13,091 bases of DNA from Fidelibacterota bacterium (GTDB lineage: Bacteria; Fidelibacterota; Marinisomatia; Marinisomatales; J089). This document shows, piece after piece, positions 1-7,602 of this stretch (positions are counted from its first letter, which is position 1; each line of letters starts with the position of its first letter). The notes below the pieces were generated by a model. That model had not been told where the DNA came from and ran no database searches. It worked only from the letters and a program-made list of their open reading frames with translations. A program made the position numbers and the translations under genes. The stretch lies in NCBI GenBank assembly GCA_003695105.1, contig RFIZ01000280.1:1-13091 (forward strand), read 5' to 3'.

Positions 1-689
1 CAGATATTCTGGACATCGGGGGCGAATCCACCCGCCCGGGAGCGGAGCCGGTGCCGGTGGAGGAAGAAATCCGTCGTATTCTGCCTGTCATCCAGGGCAT
101 CCGGGCAGAGGAATCCATTCCCATCTCCGTAGACACCTACAAGGCTGAGGTGGCTCAGGCCGCTCTGGAAGCCGGCGCCGATCTGATCAACGATATCTCC
201 GGATTGAATTTCGACTCTCACATGGTGCGAGTCGCCCGGGAAGCCCGGTGCCCGGTCGTGGTGATGCATATTGCCGGCACGCCCCGCACCATGCAGGATC
301 ATCCCTGGTACGAAGACGTGGTGGAAGACATCAAAGCCTATTTCCGGGTCCGCCTGCAACGTCTGGAGGAGGAGGGAATCGATCCTCGGAACATTCTGCT
401 CGATCCGGGAATCGGGTTTGGGAAGCGGCTGGAGGACAATTTCATTTTATTGAAACGGTTGCGGGAATTCGGAGACCTGAATCATCCCTTGCTGGTGGGT
501 CCCAGCCGCAAATCGTTCATCGGCGCCACCCTGAACCTGCCGGTGGACCAGCGGGTGGAAGGGACTCTGGGAGCGGTCTGCACCGCCGTCTGGGAAGGCG
601 CCCGGGTGGTCCGGGTCCACGATGTGAGGGAAACCTACCGCGCCCTGAAAATCGTCGACGCCATCCGCCGCGTCCCGGATCGCCTCTGA
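1..689 (+). CDS. folP: Dihydropteroate synthase, 3' portion (5' end outside window)
   Basis: This enzyme condenses 6-hydroxymethyl-7,8-dihydropterin pyrophosphate with p-aminobenzoate to give 7,8-dihydropteroate, in cytosolic folate synthesis. The reading frame is open from base 3 and runs to TGA at 687-689, so the start lies upstream. The first visible residues are the family signature DIGGESTRPGA, which normally sits some 50 residues into the protein. Further motifs in order are SVDT, INDIS, LDPGIGFGK, GPSRKSF and RVHDV. These carry the Asp, Asn, Asp, Lys, and Arg/His that bind pterin, pABA and phosphate in characterised enzymes. An internal ATG at 51 is not the start, because it would cut off the signature. 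The stop is followed by 46 nt and then cdaA. Identification is secure; only the missing N-terminus is uncertain. Confidence 0.96.
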   Translation, partial: DILDIGGESTRPGAEPVPVEEEIRRILPVIQGIRAEESIPISVDTYKAEVAQAALEAGADLINDISGLNFDSHMVRVAREARCPVVVMHIAGTPRTMQDHPWYEDVVEDIKAYFRVRLQRLEEEGIDPRNILLDPGIGFGKRLEDNFILLKRLREFGDLNHPLLVGPSRKSFIGATLNLPVDQRVEGTLGAVCTAVWEGARVVRVHDVRETYRALKIVDAIRRVPDRL

Positions 690-722
690 CAACCCGCTCC
701 TGTTCCGGTATGGGCAACGGGC

Positions 723-735
723 TGTAAATTTTCCC
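723..735 (+). promoter_or_regulatory. Candidate -10-like / AT-rich initiation box before cdaA
   Basis: TGTAAATTTT at 723-732 ends 3 nt before the cdaA ATG (736), and no Shine-Dalgarno sequence is visible upstream. It resembles an extended -10 element (TGTAAATTT), with only a poor -35 candidate (TGTTCC at 701-706). If it is a promoter, the transcript would start at or next to the ATG and be leaderless. It could instead be an unstructured AT-rich ribosome-loading site on a folP read-through transcript. The same box with the same spacing precedes prfB. The function is inference. Confidence 0.35.
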
Positions 736-1512
736 ATGACTTTGTTCCATCTCGGTTTTTTGCGAGTCACTCTGGTCGACCTGGTGGACCTCCTGCTGGT
801 GAGTTGGATTTTTTACCGGGTCTATCATTATTTCCGGGGTACCCGGGCGGGGCAGATGTTGGTGGGACTCATCATCCTGCTGATCGCTTCCTTCCTGTTC
901 AATGCACTCGGTTTTTCGGCCACTTCCTGGCTGGTAAACCAATTCCAGACCGTCTGGGTCGTAGCCTTTGTGATTCTCTTTCAGCCCGAAATCCGCCGAC
1001 TGTTGATCTATGTTGGTCAACACCGGTTTTTTCAGCGCATCTTCCGGCTGGGAACGTCCAAAACCATTGAAGCCATCGTAGAAGCTACGGTCGAAATCAT
1101 CCAACGTGGGTGGGGAGCCCTGATCGTCATCCAGCGGGAAACGGGGCTCCGGGCCTACAAGGAAGCGGGCATGCCGGTGAAGGCGGAAGTGACGGCGCCC
1201 CTTCTGATCTCGATTTTCAATCCTTCTTCCCCTTTGCATGACGGGGCGGTTATCATCCAGAATGATATCATCGAGGCCGCTTCCTGCATTCTGCCCCTCA
1301 CCGACAGTACCACCATATCCAAAGACATGGGGACGCGTCACCGGGCCGCCCTGGGACTCACGGAAGAGTCGGATGCCATCGTGATCGTCGTTTCGGAGGA
1401 GACCCGCAAACTGTCCATTGCAGAAGACGGTGCTTTCGTCAAACTGGGTATTGACGACATGGAACTGCGGAAATACCTGAATGAAAAGTTGTTCATGTCC
1501 TCCGGAGACTAA
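736..1512 (+). CDS. cdaA: Membrane diadenylate cyclase (c-di-AMP synthase, CdaA/DacA type)
   Basis: This 258-residue protein makes cyclic di-AMP from two ATP. Three hydrophobic segments lie at about residues 12-30, 39-60 and 70-84, the usual CdaA membrane anchor. A cytosolic DisA_N (DAC) catalytic domain follows. Its two diagnostic motifs are present: DGA beginning at Asp169 in LHDGAVII, and RHR at 201-203 in GTRHRAA. Length and layout match CdaA, not soluble DisA, which carries DNA-binding domains. The ATG at 736 fits the start of the first helix. No Shine-Dalgarno is seen; an AT-rich box lies directly upstream. The stop at 1510-1512 leaves only 2 nt before the menI GTG, so the gene is probably cotranscribed with the menaquinone genes. 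No CdaR or GlmM partner gene is visible. c-di-AMP commonly controls potassium and osmolyte transport in other bacteria; the target here is unknown. Confidence 0.95.
   Translation: MTLFHLGFLRVTLVDLVDLLLVSWIFYRVYHYFRGTRAGQMLVGLIILLIASFLFNALGFSATSWLVNQFQTVWVVAFVILFQPEIRRLLIYVGQHRFFQRIFRLGTSKTIEAIVEATVEIIQRGWGALIVIQRETGLRAYKEAGMPVKAEVTAPLLISIFNPSSPLHDGAVIIQNDIIEAASCILPLTDSTTISKDMGTRHRAALGLTEESDAIVIVVSEETRKLSIAEDGAFVKLGIDDMELRKYLNEKLFMSSGD
1504..1507 (+). promoter_or_regulatory. Ribosome binding site that sets the menI GTG start
   Basis: GGAG at 1504-1507 lies 7 nt upstream of the GTG at 1515, inside the last codons of cdaA. This spacing supports GTG as the start. The next codons (Asp-Lys-Gln-Gln) begin a helix as expected for the hotdog thioesterase family. 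Confidence 0.6.
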
Positions 1513-1514
1513 CA

Positions 1515-1943
1515 GTGGATAAACAACAGGTTCTGGCGGAGATCACCCGCGCCACCCGGGGAACCCTGATCGATCACCTGGGCATTGAATTTATTGATGT
1601 GGGCGAGCACAGCCTGACCGGACGCATGCCGGTCACGACCCACACCCGCCAGCCCATGGGATTTCTCCACGGCGGAGCCTCCATGGTCCTGGCGGAAACC
1701 CTGGCCAGTGTGGCAGGAACCCTGGAACTGGACCGGGACAGGCAGTATTGCGTGGGAATGGAAATCAATGCCAATCACGTGAAATCGGCCCGGGATGGCT
1801 ACGTGACCGGAGTCGCTTCGGCCATTCATCTGGGGAAAAAGACCCAGATCTGGCAAATCCATATCCGTGATGAGGCGGGGCGGCTGATTTGTGTCAGCCG
1901 GATGACTTTGGCAGTCATGAACCGGAAGCGCCATGAGCACTGA
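1515..1943 (+). CDS. menI: 1,4-dihydroxy-2-naphthoyl-CoA thioesterase (hotdog fold, MenI/YdiI type)
   Basis: This 142-residue single-domain hotdog thioesterase most likely hydrolyses DHNA-CoA to free DHNA, the step between MenB and MenA. The central motif (LHGGASMVLAET) has His52 and the probable catalytic Glu61, equivalent to Glu63 of E. coli YdiI. Downstream, the stretches GMEINANHVKSAR, HLGKKTQIWQI and EAGRLICVSR closely resemble YdiI/MenI, not the wider PaaI group. The start is GTG with GGAG 7 nt upstream. The gene begins 2 nt after cdaA and its last 11 nt overlap menF, so it sits inside the menaquinone cluster, which strengthens the substrate call. The family is certain; DHNA-CoA specificity comes from similarity plus context. 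Confidence 0.9.
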   Translation: MDKQQVLAEITRATRGTLIDHLGIEFIDVGEHSLTGRMPVTTHTRQPMGFLHGGASMVLAETLASVAGTLELDRDRQYCVGMEINANHVKSARDGYVTGVASAIHLGKKTQIWQIHIRDEAGRLICVSRMTLAVMNRKRHEH

Positions 1944-3135
1944 AGTCTTGGATACAGAGGTAGCCTACAGCCCGGAACGTGTTTTTCGGGCCTGTGCCCG
2001 GGTGGCCCTGGAACACCGTTGGGCCCTGGCCGCCTGGAGTCTCCCCCGGTCCAGCGACTGGCAGGTCCTGCTTTCCACGGCAACGGAACGTTCGGCGGCC
2101 GTGGAAATCCTGGACGGGACGGAACCGGGATTTTATTTGCATCCCTTCAGCCCCGATTCTGAACGACCCGGTCGTTTCTTGCCGGCCGATGTGGTCTATA
2201 ACTCCTTCCACCGTGATTTTCAGACCCGTGGCCGGACGCCGGAAACGGAACGGGTACTGGATGCCGTCCAGACTGCCGTGAACACGTCCACGGGCGCGGA
2301 GCCGGAATTTTACACCCAGACACTGCGGAGTACCGTACATGCCCGCAATCAAAAAGATCTCTACGTCCGGTGGGTTTCCCAGGCAGTGCGGACCATCCGG
2401 GAGACGGATCTGGAAAAAGTCGTCTTGGCCCGGACCTACCTGACCATGGATGAAGTCCATCCCATCCCCTTCTTTCTCACCTTGCGGAAATTGTATCCCC
2501 ATGCCTTCATTTCCCTGATCTCCACGCCCCAAACCGGCACCTGGATCGGAGCCTCGCCGGAATTACTCATGGCCGTGAATGATATTCACCAATTCCGGAC
2601 CGTTTCTCTGGCAGGGACCGAACCGGTCACGGAAGACCGGCGTCCCGTTTCCTGGACCGGTAAGGAATTCGAGGAACAGGAAATCGTGTCCCGGTACATT
2701 CTGCGGCGGATCCGTTCCATCGGCATCGGTCAGGTGCACGTGGAAGGGCCCTATACCCATCAGGCCGGGAACGTCTATCATTTGCGCACGGATATCACCG
2801 GGTCACTCCAATCGCCGGGAAAACGGGTGCAGCCGTCCGAACTGGTGTCCATCCTGCATCCCACTCCGGCCGTGTGCGGCCGGCCCCAGAAACTGGCCCT
2901 GGACTTCATCCGGGAGACCGAACCCTTCCAGCGGCGCTTTTATGCCGGTTTTCTGGGTCCCGTGGGATTTCAGGGAGAAACTCAGTTGTATGTCAATCTG
3001 CGCTGCCTGCAATTACTGGACGACCTGGCGGTGGTGTATGCCGGCGCCGGAATTACCAGCGAATCCGATCCGGAGGCGGAATGGGCCGAAACAACCCTGA
3101 AGTGCGAAACGTTGCTGCGGGGATTACATGTCTGA
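1933..3135 (+). CDS. menF: Isochorismate synthase, menaquinone-type
   Basis: This enzyme converts chorismate to isochorismate, the entry step of menaquinone synthesis. The 400-residue product is a single chorismate-binding domain preceded by a variable N-terminal half. Visible family motifs are EKVVLAR with Lys162 (the likely general base), GTWIGASPELL with Glu210 (a probable magnesium or catalytic-site acid), the SLAGT stretch, SILHPTPAVCG with His309, and near the C-terminus FYAGFLGPVGF. The start ATG lies within the end of menI (11-nt overlap) behind GGAAG. The stop overlaps menD by 8 nt. The related salicylate synthase and anthranilate synthase component I are less likely, given direct coupling to menD and the absence of an amidotransferase partner. 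Confidence 0.95.
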   Translation: MSTEVLDTEVAYSPERVFRACARVALEHRWALAAWSLPRSSDWQVLLSTATERSAAVEILDGTEPGFYLHPFSPDSERPGRFLPADVVYNSFHRDFQTRGRTPETERVLDAVQTAVNTSTGAEPEFYTQTLRSTVHARNQKDLYVRWVSQAVRTIRETDLEKVVLARTYLTMDEVHPIPFFLTLRKLYPHAFISLISTPQTGTWIGASPELLMAVNDIHQFRTVSLAGTEPVTEDRRPVSWTGKEFEEQEIVSRYILRRIRSIGIGQVHVEGPYTHQAGNVYHLRTDITGSLQSPGKRVQPSELVSILHPTPAVCGRPQKLALDFIRETEPFQRRFYAGFLGPVGFQGETQLYVNLRCLQLLDDLAVVYAGAGITSESDPEAEWAETTLKCETLLRGLHV

Positions 3136-4813
3136 ACCCATCGACCGGTGTCTGGATCTGGCTGAACTCTGTGTCCGCCACGGCATCTCCCAGGCGGTTC
3201 TCTCGCCGGGGAGCCGCAATGCACCTCTGTCTCTGGCCTTTTCCCGGACCGCCGGAATTCAGACCCGGATGGTTCTGGATGAACGGTCCGCCGGATTTCT
3301 GGCCCTGGGGCTGGCTCAGGCAACGGGACAACCCGTGGCTCTCATTTGCACTTCCGGTACCGCCGTCCTGAATTACGCTCCCGCCGTGACGGAAGCCTAC
3401 TACGCCCGGACTCCCCTGCTGGTTCTGACCGCCGACCGGCCTCCGGAATGGATCGACCAACGGGACGGCCAGTCGATTCACCAGGACCGGGTATATGAAC
3501 CGCATATCCGGTTTGAAGCCACCCTGCCCACAGCCGGCTCAAGTCCTGATGAGCGCTGGCACTGGAACCGGCTCTGCAACGAAGCCCTGCTGCGATTGAC
3601 CCATCCGGTGTCCGGTCCCGTCCATCTGAATGTGCCTTTTCGGGAGCCTTTTTATCCAAAGCTCTCCGGACCGAGATCCCGGTCCGCTCCCCGGAAAATC
3701 GACTGGATCAGTGGAGGAAGAGACCTAGCCTCCGTCTGGCCGGAGGTGGGGGAACGATTGCGAAAGCGGCAACGGATTTTGGTCGTGGGCGGCTGGGGCG
3801 AACCCGACGGGGAACGGAACCGGGCCCTGGCCCGTTGCGCCGGGATCCGGCACCTGCCGGTGGTGGGAGATCATATCGCCAATCTGGGTCAATTCCCGGA
3901 GCGCATCTGGGCCCAGGATACCCTTGCGCTGTCACCCCGGAAAGAGCTGGAACCGGATCTGATCATCACCTGGGGCCGGGGGATGCTGTCCCGTCCCTGG
4001 AAAACCTGGCTCCGGCAGAGACAGTGCCCAGTCTGGTACCTGGATCCCGCCGGCGAAATACTGGATACCACCCAACGGCTGGAAACGGTGATTGGTTGTA
4101 CTCCTACGGAGTTCTTCCGCACCTGGGCCGGGGAACCGGATGCTCCGGAATCCGCACCGGATTATCTGGACAAGTGGCAGGCGGCCCAGGAAAAGGTGCA
4201 GGAATTTCAGAGTCGGATCTTGGCGCAAACGCAGGCTCCCTTGCAATCCGAGCCCTGGATCATAGCCCGGTTGCTTCAGGCCCTGTCCAGGGACACCGTT
4301 TTACATCTGGGCAACAGCATGCCCGTTCGCTGGGCGAATTTTTTTCCCCTGCCAGAGGGGGTGGAGGTTCGCTCCAATCGCGGCACGTCCGGAATCGACG
4401 GAATTCTTTCCACGGCTCTGGGACATGCCTGGGGCGATCCCCGTCTGCAAATACTGGTGCTGGGTGATTTGAGTCTGGCCTATGATTGTGCCCCGTTCCT
4501 CAATCAAGGCCTGCCGGGCAACCTGCATATCCTGGTCCTGAACAACGGCGGCGGAGGCATTTTCGGCCTGATCGATGGGCCGGCGGACCAGCCCGAATTC
4601 GATACGGTCTTTCGCCAGGTGCACGAACAATCAGTCCTGGACCGGGTCCCGCTTCCCGAAGGGGGGAAATGGCAGACAAGCACGGTGGCGGAGTTCGACC
4701 GGCAGGTACATCAATTTGTCCGGGCAGACGGAGTCCCTCGCGTCTGGGAACTCCAGACCGACTGGCAGGTGAATAAACGTTTCTTAACCCAATTGAAAGA
4801 GGTTTCAGGATGA
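3128..4813 (+). CDS. menD: 2-succinyl-5-enolpyruvyl-6-hydroxy-3-cyclohexene-1-carboxylate (SEPHCHC) synthase
   Basis: This thiamin-diphosphate enzyme decarboxylates 2-oxoglutarate and adds the succinyl semialdehyde unit to isochorismate. At 561 residues it has normal MenD length and three-domain order. The N-terminal pyrimidine-binding domain shows SPGSRNAPLS (from Ser26) and DERSAGFLALG with Glu52, equivalent to the conserved ThDP-activating Glu55 of E. coli MenD. The TSGTAVLNYAPAVTEA and ADRPPEW stretches follow. The C-terminal domain has RSNRGTSGIDG and the ThDP/Mg motif GDLS (446-449) through NNGGGGIF (472-479). That motif has Gly where E. coli has Asn and B. subtilis has Asp at its third position. 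ATG 3128 overlaps menF by 8 nt, and the TGA overlaps the menB ATG by 4 nt, implying translational coupling. Confidence 0.96.
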   Translation: MSEPIDRCLDLAELCVRHGISQAVLSPGSRNAPLSLAFSRTAGIQTRMVLDERSAGFLALGLAQATGQPVALICTSGTAVLNYAPAVTEAYYARTPLLVLTADRPPEWIDQRDGQSIHQDRVYEPHIRFEATLPTAGSSPDERWHWNRLCNEALLRLTHPVSGPVHLNVPFREPFYPKLSGPRSRSAPRKIDWISGGRDLASVWPEVGERLRKRQRILVVGGWGEPDGERNRALARCAGIRHLPVVGDHIANLGQFPERIWAQDTLALSPRKELEPDLIITWGRGMLSRPWKTWLRQRQCPVWYLDPAGEILDTTQRLETVIGCTPTEFFRTWAGEPDAPESAPDYLDKWQAAQEKVQEFQSRILAQTQAPLQSEPWIIARLLQALSRDTVLHLGNSMPVRWANFFPLPEGVEVRSNRGTSGIDGILSTALGHAWGDPRLQILVLGDLSLAYDCAPFLNQGLPGNLHILVLNNGGGGIFGLIDGPADQPEFDTVFRQVHEQSVLDRVPLPEGGKWQTSTVAEFDRQVHQFVRADGVPRVWELQTDWQVNKRFLTQLKEVSG

Positions 4814-5637
4814 TCAAACCAGCTCTGGATTGGAAACCGCTGGATTCCTTTGAAGAAATCCGGTTTACCTTCGCGGAAGGCATTGCCAAAATATCCATCA
4901 ATCGTCCCCGGGTTCATAATGCCTTCACTCCTCTGACCGTTCAGGAGATGATTACGGCCATCGACCGCTGCCGGGAGGATGCCAACATCAAAGTAGTGAT
5001 TCTCACGGGGGAAGGAGGAAACGCTTTCTGTTCCGGCGGTGATCAGTCCGTGCGGGGCCAGGGCGGATATGTAGGGGAGGACCAGGTGCCGCGGTTGAAT
5101 GTGCTGGATCTTCAAAAACGGATTCGATCCCTGCCGAAAGTAGTGATTGCCATGGTGGCCGGCTGGGCTATCGGCGGAGGTCATGTACTCCACGTGGTTT
5201 GTGATTTGACGATTGCGGCGGACAATGCCCGGTTCGGTCAGACCGGACCGAAGGTGGGATCCTTTGACGGGGGATTCGGTGCCAGTTATCTGGCCCGAAT
5301 CGTGGGGCAGAAAAAAGCCCGTGAAATCTGGTTCCTCTGTGAACAATATGACGCCCGGGAGGCTCTGGCCATGGGCCTGGTAAACAAAGTGGTGCCCCTG
5401 GAGGAGCTGGAACGGGCCACGGTGGACTGGTGCCGTAAGATCATGACCAAATCCCACACCGCAATCCGGTTACTGAAATCGGCCTTCAATGCCGAACTGG
5501 ACGGACAGGCCGGATTGCAGGAACTGGCCGGGAATGCCACCCTGCTGTATTACCTCTCGGAAGAAGCCCAGGAAGGAAAACAGGCCTTTCTGGAGAAACG
5601 AAACCCTGATTTCGATCAATTCCCCCGTTTTCCCTGA
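4810..5637 (+). CDS. menB: 1,4-dihydroxy-2-naphthoyl-CoA synthase
   Basis: This crotonase-fold enzyme performs the intramolecular Claisen (Dieckmann-type) ring closure of o-succinylbenzoyl-CoA to DHNA-CoA. The 275 residues align by eye with E. coli MenB over nearly their whole length. Landmarks are CSGGDQSVRG, LNVLDLQ, AGWAIGGGHVLH, QTGPKVGSFDGG, ARIVGQKKAREIWFLC and the terminal KRNPDF. Gly146 in QTGPKVG marks the bicarbonate-dependent class, as in E. coli Gly156; the other class has Asp there. Asp153 in SFDGG is the conserved catalytic-region acid. The start ATG overlaps the menD stop (ATGA), and AGAGG lies 7 nt upstream. Confusion with a beta-oxidation enoyl-CoA hydratase is very unlikely. 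Confidence 0.97.
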   Translation: MIKPALDWKPLDSFEEIRFTFAEGIAKISINRPRVHNAFTPLTVQEMITAIDRCREDANIKVVILTGEGGNAFCSGGDQSVRGQGGYVGEDQVPRLNVLDLQKRIRSLPKVVIAMVAGWAIGGGHVLHVVCDLTIAADNARFGQTGPKVGSFDGGFGASYLARIVGQKKAREIWFLCEQYDAREALAMGLVNKVVPLEELERATVDWCRKIMTKSHTAIRLLKSAFNAELDGQAGLQELAGNATLLYYLSEEAQEGKQAFLEKRNPDFDQFPRFP

Positions 5638-6539
5638 TGGCCGATTTCCGATCCTGGATCGAAGCAGCCCGGCTGCGTACCCTGCCGCTGGCGACGGCCT
5701 CCATACTCATGGGAGGCGCGGTGGCGGCCCACCAGGGACAATTCCGGGCAGATATCTTCTGGCTGGCCCTGGGGACGGCCCTGAGTCTGCAAATCCTGGC
5801 CAATCTGGCCAATGATTATGGCGATTTTCTCAAAGGCGCCGATTCTCCGGACCGGGTGGGACCTCATCGTGGTCTCCAGTCCGGTTCCATCCGGCCCCGG
5901 GAAATGGTTCTGGCCATCGGGATCAACGTGCTGATCTGCGCCCTGCTGGGCGTGCCCCTGATTTATCGGGGATTCGGCGCCGTATGGCAGGGAGCGGCTC
6001 TGCTCTTCTCCCTACTGGGAATGGCCGCCATCGGAGCCGCCATTGCCTATACGGTAGGGAAAAAACCCTATGGCTATGTCGGTCTGGGGGATGCCTTTGT
6101 GTTTCTTTTTTTCGGTCCGGTAGCTGTGTTGGGCGTGGTGGCCCTGATGGGCGGAAGGGTCATCCCCTGGCCGGTGTTGCCGGCGGTTGTCATGGGACTC
6201 TACAGCGTGGGGGTGTTGAACATCAATAACATGCGCGACCGGCAAACGGACGCTCGCACGGGGAAAAGGACCCTGCCCGTGCGCCTGGGAGAACGGGGAG
6301 CAAAGGTGTATCATTTTGGGGTGATAACGACCGCGTCCGTCTGTATGTCCGTTTATATCCTCCACGAACTGCATCCCGGTTGGAAGAGCGGATTCTTGTG
6401 GGCGCTCCTCCTGGGCCTCTGGTTGAATCAGAGTCTCATGCTCCGGAAACCCGCTCCGTCGATCGACCCGTACCTGAGGCAATTGTCCCTGGGAACTCTG
6501 GCCCTGGCCGTCTTTACTTTTTTCCTGATCCGTGGCTGA
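5637..6539 (+). CDS. menA: 1,4-dihydroxy-2-naphthoate polyprenyltransferase
   Basis: This integral-membrane UbiA-family enzyme transfers a polyprenyl chain to DHNA with loss of CO2, giving demethylmenaquinone. The 300-residue protein is hydrophobic throughout, with roughly eight to nine membrane segments. Both Asp-rich metal/diphosphate motifs are present. The first is NDYGDFLKGAD (59-69), followed by RVGPHRGLQSG. The second is NNMRDRQTDARTGKRTLPVR (from Asn197). The GPxR and GKRTLPVRLG stretches are characteristic of MenA within UbiA. The start ATG shares one base with the menB TGA (TGATG), and there is no Shine-Dalgarno, so initiation probably depends on ribosomes terminating menB. The 3' end overlaps menC by 8 nt. 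Confidence 0.95.
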   Translation: MADFRSWIEAARLRTLPLATASILMGGAVAAHQGQFRADIFWLALGTALSLQILANLANDYGDFLKGADSPDRVGPHRGLQSGSIRPREMVLAIGINVLICALLGVPLIYRGFGAVWQGAALLFSLLGMAAIGAAIAYTVGKKPYGYVGLGDAFVFLFFGPVAVLGVVALMGGRVIPWPVLPAVVMGLYSVGVLNINNMRDRQTDARTGKRTLPVRLGERGAKVYHFGVITTASVCMSVYILHELHPGWKSGFLWALLLGLWLNQSLMLRKPAPSIDPYLRQLSLGTLALAVFTFFLIRG

Positions 6540-7602
6540 TGATTTCTATCGGCTGGAGGGGGTGACTCACCGGCTGCGTTTCAAACGCCGGGTCCGGACC
6601 TCGCGCGGGTCCCTCACGGATCACGAAGTGCTCTACCTGAAACTGACCGAACCGGGGACCGGCCGGACCGGCTGGGGGGAAGCGGCTCCTCTGCCGGGTT
6701 TGAGCCCCGATTCGGTGGAAGCCATTCAGTCCTGGGTCCGGAACCATCCCCGGGTATCCGCTGCCGATCCTCTGGAGGAAGTACCGCCGGGATATCCGGC
6801 GTTGCGATTCGGATTGGAAACGGCCTGGAAAAGTGTCCGGTCTTCGGATCCTTTTCAATTGTATCCCTCCCCCTTTGTGGACGGGAAGGGGGGAATTCCC
6901 ATCAACGGTCTGGTCTGGATGGGGTCCAAACGGGAAATGGAAAGGGAACTCCGACAGAAGGTGGCTCAGGGGTTTTCCTGCCTCAAACTCAAAATCGGTG
7001 CGTTACATTGGGAGGAAGAACGGGACCTGCTTCGGGGGTTTCGCGCCCGCTATCCGGCGGAGCGGTATGAACTGCGGGTGGACGCCAACGGTGCCTTTTC
7101 AGCGGATACCGTGTGGCCGGTGCTGGAGGAACTGGAGCGACTGCAGGTCCATTCCATCGAACAACCCGTACCGGCGGGCGACTGGGAACTTTTGGCGAAT
7201 ATTTGTCGAAACAGTCCCGTACCGATTGCCCTGGATGAAGAATTGATCGGCATCGAAACCGCTGAGCGTAGGCGGGCCCTCCTGGCGACGGTTGGTCCGG
7301 CGTATCTGATTCTGAAACCGACCCTCATCGGAGGCATCGCCGCCGCGGAGGAATGGATCCGGTTCGCGGCCGATGCCCGGGTGGGCTGGTGGGCGACCTC
7401 GGCCCTGGAATCCAACCTGGGATTGAATGCCATCGCCCAGTGGGTGGCCACCTGGGATCCGGACCTGCCCCAGGGTTTGGGAACGGGAGCCCTGTACACC
7501 AATAATCTGACCTCACCCCTGGAGGTTCGGGAGGGGCGACTCCATCTAAATCCCCGGGGACGATGGTCGACTCCGGAAGCGCTGCAGACGACTCATGGCT
7601 GA
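6532..7602 (+). CDS. menC: o-Succinylbenzoate synthase (enolase superfamily)
   Basis: This enzyme dehydrates SHCHC to o-succinylbenzoate. The 356 residues show the enolase-superfamily capping domain and barrel with all catalytic positions. The KLK pair gives Lys152 and Lys154, the latter being the likely acid/base. The three metal ligands are Asp184 (RVDANGAF), Glu210 (SIEQP) and Asp235 (LDEEL), and the second catalytic lysine is Lys262 (LKPTLIGG). This arrangement fits OSBS. Some relatives also racemise N-acyl amino acids, but the neighbours argue for the menaquinone role. The start is GTG inside the end of menA (8-nt overlap), with no clear Shine-Dalgarno, suggesting translational coupling. 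The menE start lies within its last 8 nt. Confidence 0.93.
   Translation: MADDFYRLEGVTHRLRFKRRVRTSRGSLTDHEVLYLKLTEPGTGRTGWGEAAPLPGLSPDSVEAIQSWVRNHPRVSAADPLEEVPPGYPALRFGLETAWKSVRSSDPFQLYPSPFVDGKGGIPINGLVWMGSKREMERELRQKVAQGFSCLKLKIGALHWEEERDLLRGFRARYPAERYELRVDANGAFSADTVWPVLEELERLQVHSIEQPVPAGDWELLANICRNSPVPIALDEELIGIETAERRRALLATVGPAYLILKPTLIGGIAAAEEWIRFAADARVGWWATSALESNLGLNAIAQWVATWDPDLPQGLGTGALYTNNLTSPLEVREGRLHLNPRGRWSTPEALQTTHG

Noticed and set aside
51..689. folP starting at the internal ATG at 51
   Set aside because: The frame is open to the window edge, and the essential DIGGESTRPGA signature lies upstream of this ATG, so the gene is simply cut by the window.
690..735. Terminator or hairpin between folP and cdaA
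   Set aside because: Only a 4-bp CCCG/CGGG pairing is present, which is too weak to support a call.
517..1341. Long antisense open frame (274 codons, minus strand) over folP and cdaA
   Set aside because: It is a shadow of two confidently identified genes in GC-rich DNA, with low-complexity Arg/Gly/Pro-rich content and no recognisable domain.
4711..5457. Long antisense open frame (248 codons, minus strand) over menD and menB
   Set aside because: It lies opposite the most strongly conserved part of menB and has no coherent domain, so it is a codon-bias shadow.
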